Source of the DNA: a virus
DNA: 51,355 nucleotides
Strand: one strand, 5' to 3'
IMG/VR virus record: IMGVR_UViG_3300043540_000524
Location: 1 to 51,355 of that record
Below, one piece after another: positions 8,240 through 18,009 of this stretch. The translations under genes were made by a program, and so were the position numbers. The notes under the pieces are model-generated. The model had not been told where the DNA came from. It saw nothing but the letters and a program-made list of their open reading frames with translations, and searched no databases. Positions within the stretch are counted from its first letter, which is position 1. Each line of letters begins with the position of its first letter.

Positions 8240-11200
8240 TTAAGAAATAATTTGACTCGGTCCCACTTTGTTGAGACCTTGTTTAACACCGGCAATAACC
8301 GTAATTCCAGAAAGACTTAATCCTTCACCATAAGGGGCACTTTGAGAATCTTGTATTGTTAATTGAATTGCTTGGCACTTCTGTTGTATGAGATCCAGTC
8401 TCCATTGTTCAGTAGGAGCAGGGCCTCCGTAAAGTCCGTTGTTGCCATAAACATTACCTTGTCCGTAGATGTTTCCACCACCAAATAGGGCGGTTGCATT
8501 TGCGCTAACTTGCTGGGTAACTCCTGGATTAAAGTCATAGGCTACTGATACTACTAGGTTATGTGGGGACTTATACGTACCCAGGATATAGATCTTATAG
8601 CAGCGCTGATATCCTTGCAGTCCAGCTAGTTGAAGCCACGAGGTAGTTACCTTAAGTGGGATAAATTGCCCATTATCTGTGAATTGTCCAGGTGTTTCCT
8701 GGTACACAGTCCCATTAGGATTAAAGTAAGTAAAAAGATCTTGGAAAATAACTGCGTCTGATGCATGCTGATTAGTGAAAGTACTCCACTGCTTGTAGTA
8801 GTAGTCATACATCAACGTAGTGCCAGACTCTAGGGTAAACCTAACCTGGTTCGTATTGGGAATCAGAATAGAAGACGTAATCGTCTGGGTATTAAATGGC
8901 TCTACCTCAGCTCCGATATATGACGTACTAAGGCCGCGATCCAGAAGATAAATACCCTTGGAACTCTGAAACATTAGTCCTATGGGCATAGTGGCTATCG
9001 AGTTCTGGTTCTGGCAGCCGGCATCTGTTGTAATCAAGAATGGGGTAGAGAAGTCGTTGTTGTTTCCCGTTGAATTTGGTCCCTGCCCCGCAAAATAGAA
9101 GATAGAATTGGTTTTGAATACAATGAATTTATCATCCAGAGTGAAAATTGAGGTAATGAAACCCTCTCTTGGATCAATAAAGTTTGTAAGAGAATCATTA
9201 AACTGAACAGGACTTCCAGGAACTACCTGCTGAGAGTACCAGATAGTGTTTAAATCTTCTGCAGATACTAACATAACACGATTATTGTAGGTTGTCAAGA
9301 GATTTGTTGCAGGAGCACAAATATTTTCTAGTACTCCGCCCGTAGTATAGAGCAATTCGTTACCAATGAGAGCTAAATCGGGCACGTTATCTACGATTGT
9401 CACTGTATCAACAGTAGTGTCGTTATAAGTAGGGGTTTGTACTGGGTTTACTCGATAAAAAATGGTTCCATTGGCCGTGGTTCGGTAAAGTACTATATTA
9501 ACTGGGGTTCTTGGGGCTACTTTTTGGGTAATTCTAAGGGTGTCTATAACTACAGAATTAGAGTTAGTGTCTGTGGTTGAAATAGAGCTTAGGGCATTTG
9601 AGCTCATGGTGAGGGAGTTGGTGGAGAGAGTTGCTATCGTTGCACCGGGTTGAATTCCCGGCCCGTAAAGCATCATGCCCACATATAAATCACTAGTATT
9701 AGCAATATTAGTGAGGGAATTGGACCCTGAGGTTATTGTGGCAGTGAAAGTAATACTAGGAGTCTGCGTTAGGACAGTAACAGTATTGGGGGTAGATATT
9801 GCAGGTAGACTTAAGGTAACTGTACTGCCAGAAATAGCGGTAATAGAGGTCAGGGGTTGCAAATCAAGACCTGACAGGACCTGCCCAATAAATAGCCCTG
9901 CTGTTGAGGATACGGCAGTGAGCACCTTCGATCCAGGGGTAGAAGTTGCTGTAAACACTACCGGAGTTCCTTGTGCAAAGTTCACTGTTAAAGGAACACT
10001 AGGAGCACTTCTATGTATATTTCCTTGTTGATCAGTCCATTCGTACGTGGCACTATATTGCCATTGCGGCTGCTCTACTAAGGAACCCCACCCAATTCCT
10101 CCACCACTAGATGTGACAGTGTTGGTAGGGGTTTCGGGGTATAAGAAAAACCCGTGTTCAATCACCGAGACCCCATCATACATAGAGAGGATTCCCCCTG
10201 AGATATGTAAGTTGGAACCAAGAGTGACCGAACTAAAATTAGAATTAGAAGAGAAATCAATACTTGCTTGATTTACTCCTGTTTGTGTGTAGATATTTCC
10301 GCTTTGTGCCTCAAGAAGATCTTTTACTAGATAGGCAACTTCAAACTTTGTTGCAGAAACACTGTTTACTTGTGGTAGGAGAGACTTTGCAGTTAATCCT
10401 CCTGCGTTTTGGTAGGCAATTTTTGTAATTACCCGCCCTAAACTATTCACAATGAAATATACGGGTTGTAGCTGTGAACTATAAGTAACTCCCAAGTATA
10501 TTATCCCATTGTATTGAAAACACTTTGCCCATAGACCAACAGATCTAAGAAACACTGAAGGAGTTCCCACAGTTCCCGTAGAGGTCCCAGTGTTCATTCT
10601 CACTATAGTGTTATAAGATATGGTATTTGAAACTTCATAGAAGATAGTGCCAGTAGTACCTATTACTGTGCCCGTAATATTTCTAACATTTGAAAGAGTT
10701 TCCAACGTAGTCCAAGAACCAAGCGGAGGAGTTCCTTGCAGACTAATGTTTTGTACTGTATATGCTATTGTCGTTCCATCGTAGGCAGCAATCCAAACAT
10801 ACTGTGCCATTGGATCACTAAAAATATTTATTGCAATAGATGCACTGTGCCCTGGAACTACTAAGGTGGAGGACTCAGAAAGAAATGCATTGATATAGCA
10901 AGTAGAGACACTACCACTAGCATTATTCCAAGCAAAGAATACGTTTCCATTTTTGGGATTAAGAACTGCGGCATCATAGACCGGATTACCAGCATTTAGT
11001 GTGGTGGTTATATCAACAGGGGCTTGAGGGCTCATGGGAGTTGCCACAGGAATTGCAATTCTTCTAAGCCTATTTAAACTTGTATCTACATAGGAGATTA
11101 GAAAGTATAGGCCGACGGCGTTTACCTTAGGGCTTTTAGCAACTGATCCTAAAGAAACAGAAGATACTATGATTTGATCGGTATTAGAATCAATGATAGA

Positions 11201-11632
11201 GTACTGGGACGTCCCATCACCGTTTTCCCACACATAGCAGTAGTAACCTGATTGGTGGTAGGCAGAGTCTTGGGAGGTTTGTTGCACGGTATTTCTAACT
11301 ACCGGAATTACGGAAAGGGCTGCGGAAATTGCGGGGCCTTTTAGAGTCCAGCTCAATCCTGTTTGATTATAGGAATAGATGCTTGTTCCATCAAACTCTA
11401 GAAGCTCGTTTTGGAACGTTGCTCCGCCTAAAGAATTAGTAATGCTCGAAATAGTTCCGGCTATAGCAGTAGAGAAAGCATTATAGCCATATCGTTTGTG
11501 GATACTCATGCCTTCTGTAAAGATTGCGTTTTGTAGGACCTCTACTTTAGGGGGTCGGACTTGGTAGGGATCTGTCTTTAGATCCAGTCCAGCAGCAAAA
11601 GGGAGAGCTATGTTTTGTCTATTTAGTGCCAT
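8240..11632 (-). CDS. Tail nozzle / tail stabilisation-like protein
   Basis: At 1130 residues this is the largest complete gene in the window. The N-terminus (ALPFAAGLDLKTDPYQV) and the C-terminal third, with many short beta repeats and aromatic residues, resemble the beta-propeller nozzle proteins of short tails (P22 gp10 or T7 gp12 type). Residues of about 540-680 contain two tandem Thr/Ser-rich beta domains (FTATSTPGS and FTATITSGS starts). A similar domain is inserted in the major capsid protein. The gene lies downstream of the adaptor and fibre-like genes and upstream of the internal virion genes. Confidence 0.65.
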   Translation of the reverse strand: MALNRQNIALPFAAGLDLKTDPYQVRPPKVEVLQNAIFTEGMSIHKRYGYNAFSTAIAGTISSITNSLGGATFQNELLEFDGTSIYSYNQTGLSWTLKGPAISAALSVIPVVRNTVQQTSQDSAYHQSGYYCYVWENGDGTSQYSIIDSNTDQIIVSSVSLGSVAKSPKVNAVGLYFLISYVDTSLNRLRRIAIPVATPMSPQAPVDITTTLNAGNPVYDAAVLNPKNGNVFFAWNNASGSVSTCYINAFLSESSTLVVPGHSASIAINIFSDPMAQYVWIAAYDGTTIAYTVQNISLQGTPPLGSWTTLETLSNVRNITGTVIGTTGTIFYEVSNTISYNTIVRMNTGTSTGTVGTPSVFLRSVGLWAKCFQYNGIIYLGVTYSSQLQPVYFIVNSLGRVITKIAYQNAGGLTAKSLLPQVNSVSATKFEVAYLVKDLLEAQSGNIYTQTGVNQASIDFSSNSNFSSVTLGSNLHISGGILSMYDGVSVIEHGFFLYPETPTNTVTSSGGGIGWGSLVEQPQWQYSATYEWTDQQGNIHRSAPSVPLTVNFAQGTPVVFTATSTPGSKVLTAVSSTAGLFIGQVLSGLDLQPLTSITAISGSTVTLSLPAISTPNTVTVLTQTPSITFTATITSGSNSLTNIANTSDLYVGMMLYGPGIQPGATIATLSTNSLTMSSNALSSISTTDTNSNSVVIDTLRITQKVAPRTPVNIVLYRTTANGTIFYRVNPVQTPTYNDTTVDTVTIVDNVPDLALIGNELLYTTGGVLENICAPATNLLTTYNNRVMLVSAEDLNTIWYSQQVVPGSPVQFNDSLTNFIDPREGFITSIFTLDDKFIVFKTNSIFYFAGQGPNSTGNNNDFSTPFLITTDAGCQNQNSIATMPIGLMFQSSKGIYLLDRGLSTSYIGAEVEPFNTQTITSSILIPNTNQVRFTLESGTTLMYDYYYKQWSTFTNQHASDAVIFQDLFTYFNPNGTVYQETPGQFTDNGQFIPLKVTTSWLQLAGLQGYQRCYKIYILGTYKSPHNLVVSVAYDFNPGVTQQVSANATALFGGGNIYGQGNVYGNNGLYGGPAPTEQWRLDLIQQKCQAIQLTIQDSQSAPYGEGLSLSGITVIAGVKQGLNKVGPSQIIS

Positions 11633-11635
11633 TAA

Positions 11636-12868
11636 TTAAATCTCGTTCACTAATATTCTGACGCCATTAACAGAAGCAACCCCTGTCAAAAAAGGGAGCC
11701 CAAAAGGAACTTGTAGCGTCATATTAATATTTATTGTGTGTGCTCCAGCAGATAAAGAAACGATTCCAGAAACTGCGCTGGGAGATAGTTGGTAGTATGT
11801 TTGAAAGATTGAGGGGGTCAACTTTGAGAATAAACCCGGGGAGGTTAGTATAAGTACTTCGTTTGAAGATACACCGTCAATAAAGATCTCAAACTCAACT
11901 TGCAGTCTATATAGTATAGGATCAAATGTAGTTTGTGTTGTGGTGAGCTGTATGGAGCTCGGTCCAAATCCAGCCCCAGGTATTAAAGAAATCTCTACTA
12001 GTTTATTGCCACTTGCTGTGAAAGATACTGGTGTTGCAAGTAAGGTTACCGGAGATCCTGGTGTGGAAGTACTATAATTTATAACCGATGATGTGACATA
12101 GTTAGTTGGGGCTAGTTTTGTATTTGGTATGTTGGCCGAGTTTGAAATTTGGTTAGTTGTTATTGTGTTTGGTGCTAGATAAGTTGCATTTATGCTTAAA
12201 GGAACAACTTGCAGATTATTAGATGCAACTTGAACGGTGGAATTATTTACGTCATACACATCCCCAATAACCCCGCTGGCATCCAGAGACATTATCTTAG
12301 TGGCCGCCGGTAGGGCAGTAGGGAAAGTGATTGTGTAGCTATTTGCCGGAGGTATTAGCTCTACTGTCACGTTCGTCGGGTTTGTTAAGAAAAGGTTTGC
12401 AATTTGTGAATTAGAAAACGCCCCAGAACTATTGGTATAGTAAAATAGATTGGAGGTGTTGTTGAAATATGCAACTGCAAACTGGGTTATGTAGTCTCCT
12501 TGAAACCCACCAGTACCAGCAATGTTAACCCCGCTACCAGAAGTTATTTGTACGTGTTGGGAAGAAGAAAAATTATACCAAAAGTCTCCGCTTTTTACAT
12601 ATACGCACCGAAGATCTGATGCAGTAGAGAGAACTGCCCCTTCGTTTACAAACCTAAAACTGCGAGTGGAAACGGAATTAAAGCTGCTGAAAGAAAGATC
12701 CGCATTGATATTAATTGCTGCAGTAGGGATTTGTACCCCATTACCTAGGGTATGGTTGTGGGCATCTAGTAAGGATAAATCATCTAGTAACTCTTGCGAC
12801 CACACGGGGTCTTGAGTTACGTGAAGGGTCGGGAGTTCTAATCCCATATTTGAGGTTGTTATTGGCAC
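11636..12868 (-). CDS. Tail fibre-like protein, paralogue B
   Basis: The product has 410 residues and is a paralogue of the adjacent 12873-14072 gene. Both share the N-terminal pattern LELP...DPxWSQE, then LDxHNHTxGxGVQIPTA, the motif YFNNTSNLFYYTNSSG and a threonine-rich repeat ending NTITTNQISNSA. The HNHTxG segment is typical of phage fibre and neck-associated proteins. The C-terminal 130 residues form a different beta-rich domain in the two copies, consistent with a conserved anchor and a diverged tip. It is separated by 4 nt from its paralogue. Confidence 0.7.
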   Translation of the reverse strand: MPITTSNMGLELPTLHVTQDPVWSQELLDDLSLLDAHNHTLGNGVQIPTAAININADLSFSSFNSVSTRSFRFVNEGAVLSTASDLRCVYVKSGDFWYNFSSSQHVQITSGSGVNIAGTGGFQGDYITQFAVAYFNNTSNLFYYTNSSGAFSNSQIANLFLTNPTNVTVELIPPANSYTITFPTALPAATKIMSLDASGVIGDVYDVNNSTVQVASNNLQVVPLSINATYLAPNTITTNQISNSANIPNTKLAPTNYVTSSVINYSTSTPGSPVTLLATPVSFTASGNKLVEISLIPGAGFGPSSIQLTTTQTTFDPILYRLQVEFEIFIDGVSSNEVLILTSPGLFSKLTPSIFQTYYQLSPSAVSGIVSLSAGAHTININMTLQVPFGLPFLTGVASVNGVRILVNEI

Positions 12869-12872
12869 TTAT

Positions 12873-14072
12873 TTAGATCTCGTACACAAAAAGTTTTACT
12901 CCATTTGCCGCTATACTGCTTGCAGAAGCGGCTCCTGGTTGCGCATTGTTCATTGTCATTGATATGTTAAAAGTATGTGCCCCTGCAGATGTAGCTATAA
13001 TTCCAAAGGCAGAGTCTACTGGAAAATCACAATATTCGCTTGCAGCTAAATAGCCTGAAGTAATTAAAATAGATTCATTCGTATCAATCCCATCAACAAG
13101 AATATGATAGTTGGCCCGAACATTTCCACCGCTCCCGTTAGCTGTTAGACGCAGACCGCTGGGCCCAAACCCCGCTCCAGGAAGTAGCTGAACCACCACT
13201 AACCTATTACCACTACAAGTGAGAGTAATATCCGCTACTAATATATTTACTGGGGTATTAAAAGTAGAGGTTGAGACAGTTACCGCACTAGAGATTGCGT
13301 AGTTGGTTGCAGCTAGCTGAACGTTTGTAATTCCGGCAGAATTTGAAATCTGATTAGTTGTGATGGTATTATTTGCTATTTGGGCAGCCGTAATCCCTAA
13401 GGGCTTTACTTGCAATAGGTTTGCTGCAATCTGCAGAGTGGAATTGTCAGCATCATAATACCCAAGGGACCCTGTACTACTGATATTTAATATCTTTGGC
13501 GATGCTGGTAGAGATGATGGTAGGGTTATTGTGTAGTTGGAGGCAGACGCGGGGTTTGCCGAGAGGGCAACGATATTGGAAGTTCCGTTAGTTAGAAGGA
13601 GCTGCCCTACTTGGGAGTTTGAATAAACACCACTAGAGTTTGTATAGTAAAATAAGTTAGAGGTATTATTAAAATATGCAACTGCATTAGAAGTTACATA
13701 GTCCCCTTTGAATCCGCCGGTACCAGAAACGTTAACCCCAGTTCCCGAAGTTATTTGAACTTGCTGCCCTGAAGAACTATTATACCAGAGATCTCCGCCA
13801 TTAACATATAAGCATCCGATGTCTGTTAAAAGAGATAGGGGGGCACTTTGGTTATTAAAGCGCGCACTTCGCAGTAGAGTTGCATTATAACTATTAAATG
13901 GGAAGTCGGCGTTGATTGCAATACCGGCTGTAGGAATTTGCACCCCAAGACCGGGAGTGTGATTATGGACGTCTAGAATATTAAAGTTGTCAAGAAATTC
14001 TTGTGACCATGTGGGATCTGGAGTTGTACCAATAACTGGTAATTCCAAGTTCATATTTGGGGTAAGGGCCAT
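12873..14072 (-). CDS. Tail fibre-like protein, paralogue A
   Basis: The product has 399 residues and is the upstream member of a tandem gene duplication (see 11636-12868). The anchor region (about residues 1-150) is close to its paralogue, and the middle repeat region is also shared. Its C-terminal domain ends in SIAANGVKLFVYEI, compared with SVNGVRILVNEI in the other copy. The gene follows the short tail protein at 14074-14394 with 1 nt between them. A mixed fibre made of both proteins or a variable pair is possible. Confidence 0.7.
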   Translation of the reverse strand: MALTPNMNLELPVIGTTPDPTWSQEFLDNFNILDVHNHTPGLGVQIPTAGIAINADFPFNSYNATLLRSARFNNQSAPLSLLTDIGCLYVNGGDLWYNSSSGQQVQITSGTGVNVSGTGGFKGDYVTSNAVAYFNNTSNLFYYTNSSGVYSNSQVGQLLLTNGTSNIVALSANPASASNYTITLPSSLPASPKILNISSTGSLGYYDADNSTLQIAANLLQVKPLGITAAQIANNTITTNQISNSAGITNVQLAATNYAISSAVTVSTSTFNTPVNILVADITLTCSGNRLVVVQLLPGAGFGPSGLRLTANGSGGNVRANYHILVDGIDTNESILITSGYLAASEYCDFPVDSAFGIIATSAGAHTFNISMTMNNAQPGAASASSIAANGVKLFVYEI

Positions 14073-14073
14073 A

Positions 14074-14394
14074 TTAAAAAACCTCTATATCAATTACAAC
14101 GTTCACAGAACTATTTAAAATTAATGTCTTTGTGGGATTGGGATTAGAATCCTGACTATCATAAATCTGAGAAAATGTATCCCGCATACGAGTTATCTTC
14201 CAACCCTGTAGGTTGCGTCCCAACTTGTGGTTGATGACATTAGTCCCAGAACTCAAACTCACACTCTTTAATACTTGCGTATTTAAAGTGGGAGACGTTA
14301 CAAGAGGGTTCAAAGAAATGGCAATATTGTCTTGCAATCTCTGTAGAACTGGATCTCCTGTTTGGAGCTTCGGGAAAATTGGGATCAGGGCCAT
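14074..14394 (-). CDS. Short tail protein (fibre or tail attachment)
   Basis: The product has 106 residues and an all-beta look, with the pattern VINHKLGRNLQGWKI near residue 55, then an aromatic-acidic stretch, and ends VNVVIDIEVF. This NHxLGRxxxGW pattern followed by a short beta-sandwich end recurs in small tail proteins of short-tailed phages encoded next to head-tail adaptors. Translational spacing to the adaptor is 2 nt. The exact role is inferred from position. Confidence 0.6.
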   Translation of the reverse strand: MALIPIFPKLQTGDPVLQRLQDNIAISLNPLVTSPTLNTQVLKSVSLSSGTNVINHKLGRNLQGWKITRMRDTFSQIYDSQDSNPNPTKTLILNSSVNVVIDIEVF

Positions 14395-14396
14395 TT

Positions 14397-15134
14397 TTAC
14401 ATCCCGCCGTTCGGACCATCACTACCGTAAGAACCGTAGGCCCTATTCATTTTTTGGGTATCACTAACGGTATCTGGGAACCCTGCATCTCTGTTAACTG
14501 CCGACCCGTTAATACGCTTAATGAGCTCCGACTTTTGTTGAGCAAGGACTGTTACGTCCGACTCTTCTTTTTGCATAGCCCTAATCGCCGCATCCGTAAC
14601 AATGTACTCATTCCACTGCCCAGGAGTTGCCGGTACATCCGTACCAACAACTAAAGGTTGTGGGAAAGGAACATACCATAACCTCCAGGATTGGGAACCT
14701 GCAGGAAGGGGGATAAATCTAATACTATTATCAAGGATGCGGTATCTTAAATTAAGTACTCCCAAATAAGTAAGTGGTGTGTTACCGTATACGTACTTAT
14801 TCCGGTCGGAGAAATTATACTTACTTAAGGTAAGCCACGCGTCCGTAGGTCCTCCGACCTGCGCTGCTAACGAAAGGTCTACTCCTAGTACCTTATAGCA
14901 ATCGTTTGGCAGGGGGTATGTGTCAGTAAGTCCTGTGAAGTTATAAGTAGGGGGTGGAAGGACTGCGAAATAGTCTTCGTAGCACGTTACTAAAAGATCA
15001 TACAGCTCTAGGTATGAGGCGTTAACGTAGTACGTCCACTCTTCGGTAGTGATAAAATTTGAATTAACTAGGTCAGATCTCTGCTTTGCTTGCAGGATGA
15101 GTTGGTCTAGTGTTAAGGAATTTGGGTCGGCCAT
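14397..15134 (-). CDS. Head-to-tail adaptor-like protein
   Basis: The product has 245 residues. The N-terminus LTLDQLILQAKQRSDL...ITTEEWTYYVNASYLELYDLL is helical and matches the pattern of adaptor proteins that sit below the portal in short-tailed phages. The middle has an aromatic beta domain with TYPLPNDCYKVLGVD. The last 45 residues are a flexible tail rich in Gly and Ser. The gene follows the capsid and decoration genes, the usual place for an adaptor. The start at 15134 is preceded by AAAGGAA at a short distance. Confidence 0.65.
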   Translation of the reverse strand: MADPNSLTLDQLILQAKQRSDLVNSNFITTEEWTYYVNASYLELYDLLVTCYEDYFAVLPPPTYNFTGLTDTYPLPNDCYKVLGVDLSLAAQVGGPTDAWLTLSKYNFSDRNKYVYGNTPLTYLGVLNLRYRILDNSIRFIPLPAGSQSWRLWYVPFPQPLVVGTDVPATPGQWNEYIVTDAAIRAMQKEESDVTVLAQQKSELIKRINGSAVNRDAGFPDTVSDTQKMNRAYGSYGSDGPNGGM

Positions 15135-15288
15135 AGGGTTCCTTTAAGAAAAAGAATTGATGGAAGGAAGGAAAACGTTTTAAGTCTTCCCTCCCTCCCA
15201 CGCCTGCTTTGTATCGAAGCTAAGCGAATTGTGCTTCGCGCACCACCCAGTGCGATGTATAGTCGCGGGGGTGACACACTATTTGTGA
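15135..15288 (-). terminator. Structured leader between decoration and adaptor genes, with a possible attenuator
   Basis: This 154-nt gap has no gene. On the minus strand it contains CGCAC/GTGCG and GCGAA/TTCGC hairpins. An 8-bp GGAGGGAA/TTCCTTCC stem (15166-15173 with 15187-15194) follows, then TTCTTTTTC. The last stem could act as a partial terminator that reduces expression of tail genes relative to capsid genes. Confidence 0.4.
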
Positions 15289-15873
15289 CTACTCGTTACC
15301 GGCTTTAGCGGTAGAGTTCTTAAGGAACATGTCGAATCCTAGGACGGATCCGGCTGCGGGGTCCGTAGGGGCTCCCGAGGCATCCAGGCACTGCATGACT
15401 AAGGAGGGCAGGGCCGGATTGATGATGGTTGTATTTGCATCTCCCACTAATTCCACAGTCATGATTCCTGAGCTGGAAGGAACGCCTACTTGGGCACTTC
15501 CGCCGATCAGGGCTGACGATGTGGGGACAAACGTAACTCCAACCGCTGGGGTGACGCTAGCAGGAAGTCCTACTGCTTGGAACTGGGCCGGTGTGGCTGT
15601 CCCTAACGAAGCAATAACTTGCACTGCACCCGAGGTTGTCGAGGTAGAGAGGGAGGTGATCGGGCTAACAAACCCGGCTTGTCCGGCCAAATAGCGCGGA
15701 TATACTTGGTTCAGGACGATTTGGTACATACCTGCGCTGAGCCTATTAACAGCCTTAATGCCTGCACCTTTAACGGTGCCTACTTCCCCTGAGGGACCAA
15801 TAACAACGTTACCTTCAAGGTACGTGAGCATGGGTTGTGCACTATAGAGAAATTGATATTTAAGTCTTGCCAT
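15289..15873 (-). CDS. Capsid decoration / head structural protein (putative)
   Basis: The product has 194 residues. The N-terminal 70 include PMLTYLEGNVVIGPSGEVG and a compact beta pattern. The rest is rich in Thr, Ser, Val and Gly and could be an immunoglobulin-like domain. It is the first gene after the capsid protein and its terminator, so it is probably made in large amounts as a capsid-binding protein. A TTGCTT-16-TATAAT promoter-like sequence ends 3 nt before the ATG, which would be unusually close. Confidence 0.55.
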   Translation of the reverse strand: MARLKYQFLYSAQPMLTYLEGNVVIGPSGEVGTVKGAGIKAVNRLSAGMYQIVLNQVYPRYLAGQAGFVSPITSLSTSTTSGAVQVIASLGTATPAQFQAVGLPASVTPAVGVTFVPTSSALIGGSAQVGVPSSSGIMTVELVGDANTTIINPALPSLVMQCLDASGAPTDPAAGSVLGFDMFLKNSTAKAGNE

Positions 15874-16029
15874 ATGATTATATTTTCTTCCAGTTCCGAA
15901 GCAACTGAAACTCTTCTATTAGTATCGCCCGAAGAGTTTAGGGGAGAGGGTGTCGTTCAGTTCTTACGAACCGAGCAGACGGTTTATCCATGTAAACATT
16001 ACATGAAACTTTTCAAATCTTTGTAAATA

Positions 16030-16061
16030 GGGACCCAAGTAAAATTATCTACTTAGGTCCC
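16030..16061 (-). terminator. Strong hairpin after the major capsid gene
   Basis: A 12-bp inverted repeat, GGGACCTAAGTA with TACTTGGGTCCC (one T-G pair), with an 8-nt loop, starts about 10 nt downstream of the capsid stop codon. It is followed on the minus strand by a short T-containing stretch. It is probably a terminator or an RNA-stabilising end for the capsid transcript. Confidence 0.7.
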
Positions 16062-16071
16062 CATAATTTAA

Positions 16072-18009
16072 TTACGCACTAAGAGCGATGATGCAATTCC
16101 ACCCTGGGGCACTACATATTAAGTTCGCATAATAGCCAATTCTGAATTCCAACGCATCGGCATTACCAACGCGAAGTCCTTCAAGACCTTCCATACCGTA
16201 CGTGAGGATATGGGGCGCCTTTCCAAGCGACCGCAACTTCCACACAGACATATCTAACAAATAGGCAGTCTGTTGTTGGCAGTTTCTATCCGGCACAACC
16301 GTGATGGGGCCGTATGGAGCATGAACCGTGATGCCTTTGAAAGCGATATCGCCTTCTCCACCACGCACGTCAACATACTGAACCTTACTTCCCAACTCTT
16401 TTTCAAGAGCTGCATAGGAAGCGAAGTTCATAAAGCACATGTCGGGCTGTCCGCCTTCTCGTGCCGTTATGCTAGCGCCGTCAATAAGCGCTTCTTCGAT
16501 CGATTCGCCTGAACCATCGAACCGTACCCCTGCGAGACGGGTAACGTCTTGAGAGCGATCAACGCCCCAGAAGTTATCACCAGGAGCTGGAGCAACGGGA
16601 GGGAGCCAAGCAGCAAGTCCGCTAATCTTTAAGAATTGCGAAGTGTTTGCCGCGCCTGAAGCCCCGATGTCACCCTGTACGACCAGGAAGCTACCAACTG
16701 CGAATTGAGCAGAAGGAGTACCACTGGACGATTGGAGGATGAGCTGCGCGCTCGAACGGTTAATGTTCGTAACCACTGCAGTAGTAGTCGAAGGAACGCC
16801 ACCATCAGTAGACGTAGCAACTAAAGTCATTCCAACTTCGAATTGCACGATGTCTTGCTGATCGGAAAGAACGATCGTCATGGTCGTTCCAACTAAGGAG
16901 TAGCTTCCGATTTGACCGCGAGTACCAGTTCCACTTCGGAACAAGGCGGAAGCCAAGTCGTTCGAGATGGATCGGAACGCTGCGTCAACTTGCAACTTAC
17001 CTTGGTCTAAGAACGCACCAGCATTGTCACCAGTAGCAGCTTCCAAGAGCTCGTTACTGATAGAGGCAATGACATAGTTCGTTGTTCTGTAGACAAAGAA
17101 CGATTGCATTTGGGTAGCCGTTTGGTTGTTCTGTGCGTTCGAAAACGTAGCAGAACGTCCTTGCGGATCGCCATAGATAAGAGGCACGGGTATCAGTCTG
17201 TTATCGTAAGAGTTTTTTATCTCTTACTTCTTAAACTTTCGTAAGTATTTAATAGCCATTTCAAGTCTTTCTATAGAATCATCAAAGTATCCAAGTCCTG
17301 GATTACATTTGGTACATAGAAGGGCTCTTACCTGGCCTGTGCTATGGTCATGGTCTACGTGAAGCCCTCTTCGGAATTCAGTAGCGTTCCTACCACAGCA
17401 AGCACAACATCCTTTTTGCTCATCAAACATCTTGTAGTAATCTTCTACAGAGATGTTGTAGTTCTTCTTAAGATCTGATTTAAAATCAAGTCTCTTAATA
17501 ATCTCTGGGTTATCTTTTCTATGCTGTGTTCGCCATGCTTTTTTGCAGGGTTTGCACCAGCTCGATACTCCGGAGGATGTCGTGCCATCTTTCCCAAATT
17601 CAGACTCTTGCTTCTCTGACTTACATCTGGGACATACTTTTCGTTTAAGCTCAGCGTACATTATTAACCCACTAAAGGTTATTGGTCACTCTTGGTACTA
17701 TTATATTCCGTTGTTACATCGGGTTCAAGTACTACGCGTTACAGTGGCAGGAGGGTTTTGGTCTCCTGCTTACCACGGGGTTGGCATTTCAGCTTCCACC
17801 GTTTTTGACCAATTTGCTACGATAGGTTGCCCTACCGAGGTACATTATAGTTTATACTTACCAGCCGCTCCTTCTTTACTTTCATCTTTTGGGATGATTG
17901 CAAGAAGAGGATTTCGTTTGTACACGAGGTCATTCATGTACTCTGTAGGATTGTCGTACAACTCTTTGAGCGACGCAATCTGGTTTGTAGCTGTATTAAA
18001 AATAGACAT
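16072..18009 (-). CDS. Major capsid protein, split by a group I intron (join of 17854-18009 and 16072-17193)
   Basis: Exon 1 (156 nt) starts at the ATG at 18009, with GGAG five to six nt upstream, and ends ...AAGKY. Exon 2 (1122 nt) begins IPVPLIYGDPQGRSATF. Joining them gives one 425-residue protein in frame, with both exon ends on codon boundaries. The order scaffold, this gene, decoration, adaptor identifies it as the capsid protein. Exon 2 carries a beta-rich insertion (about residues 150-235 of the joined protein) and a conserved region (WLPPVAP...FWGVDRSQDVTRLAGVRF). The protein at 38278-38967 shares this region. Unspliced, exon 1 would end two codons into the intron (KYKL then stop), giving a peptide of about 54 residues. 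Confidence 0.85.
17194..17853 (-). ncRNA. Group I intron in the capsid gene
   Basis: The limits come from restoring the protein frame: the 5' exon ends in T (17854) and the intron ends in G (17194), as group I introns do. Visible elements (minus strand): P1, exon GTAT with intron GTAC at 17840-17843, has the expected U-G pair at the splice site and a 10-nt loop. P3 is GGTCAA (17805-17810) with TTGAACC (17722-17728). P6 is GCAGGAG/CTCCTGC (17763-17769 and 17747-17753). P7 is GTACT/AGTAC (17728-17732 and 17695-17699). A TAACC/GGTTA hairpin precedes the endonuclease gene, and a GTAAGAG/CTCTTAC hairpin lies near the 3' end. Confidence 0.75.
17224..17661 (-). CDS. Intron-encoded endonuclease VII-type homing endonuclease
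   Basis: The product has 145 residues and matches the recombination endonuclease VII family (beta-beta-alpha-metal fold). It has an N-terminal zinc site (CPRCKSEK, then WCKPCKK), a CCACCGR cysteine pair, the catalytic segment HVDHDHSTGQVRALLC and the trailing TKCNPGLGYFDD. The gene lies wholly inside the capsid-gene intron, in the 3' part of the RNA. It probably promotes intron homing into intron-free capsid genes of co-infecting phages. The ribosome site (GTGGG, about 9 nt upstream) is weak and within a hairpin, consistent with low expression. Confidence 0.85.
   Translation of the reverse strand: MYAELKRKVCPRCKSEKQESEFGKDGTTSSGVSSWCKPCKKAWRTQHRKDNPEIIKRLDFKSDLKKNYNISVEDYYKMFDEQKGCCACCGRNATEFRRGLHVDHDHSTGQVRALLCTKCNPGLGYFDDSIERLEMAIKYLRKFKK

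Noticed and set aside
17700-17740. tRNA gene, from a GGTTCAAG-like sequence
   Set aside because: No acceptor stem or cloverleaf can be formed; the sequence belongs to P3/P7 of the group I intron. No other tRNA was seen in the window.
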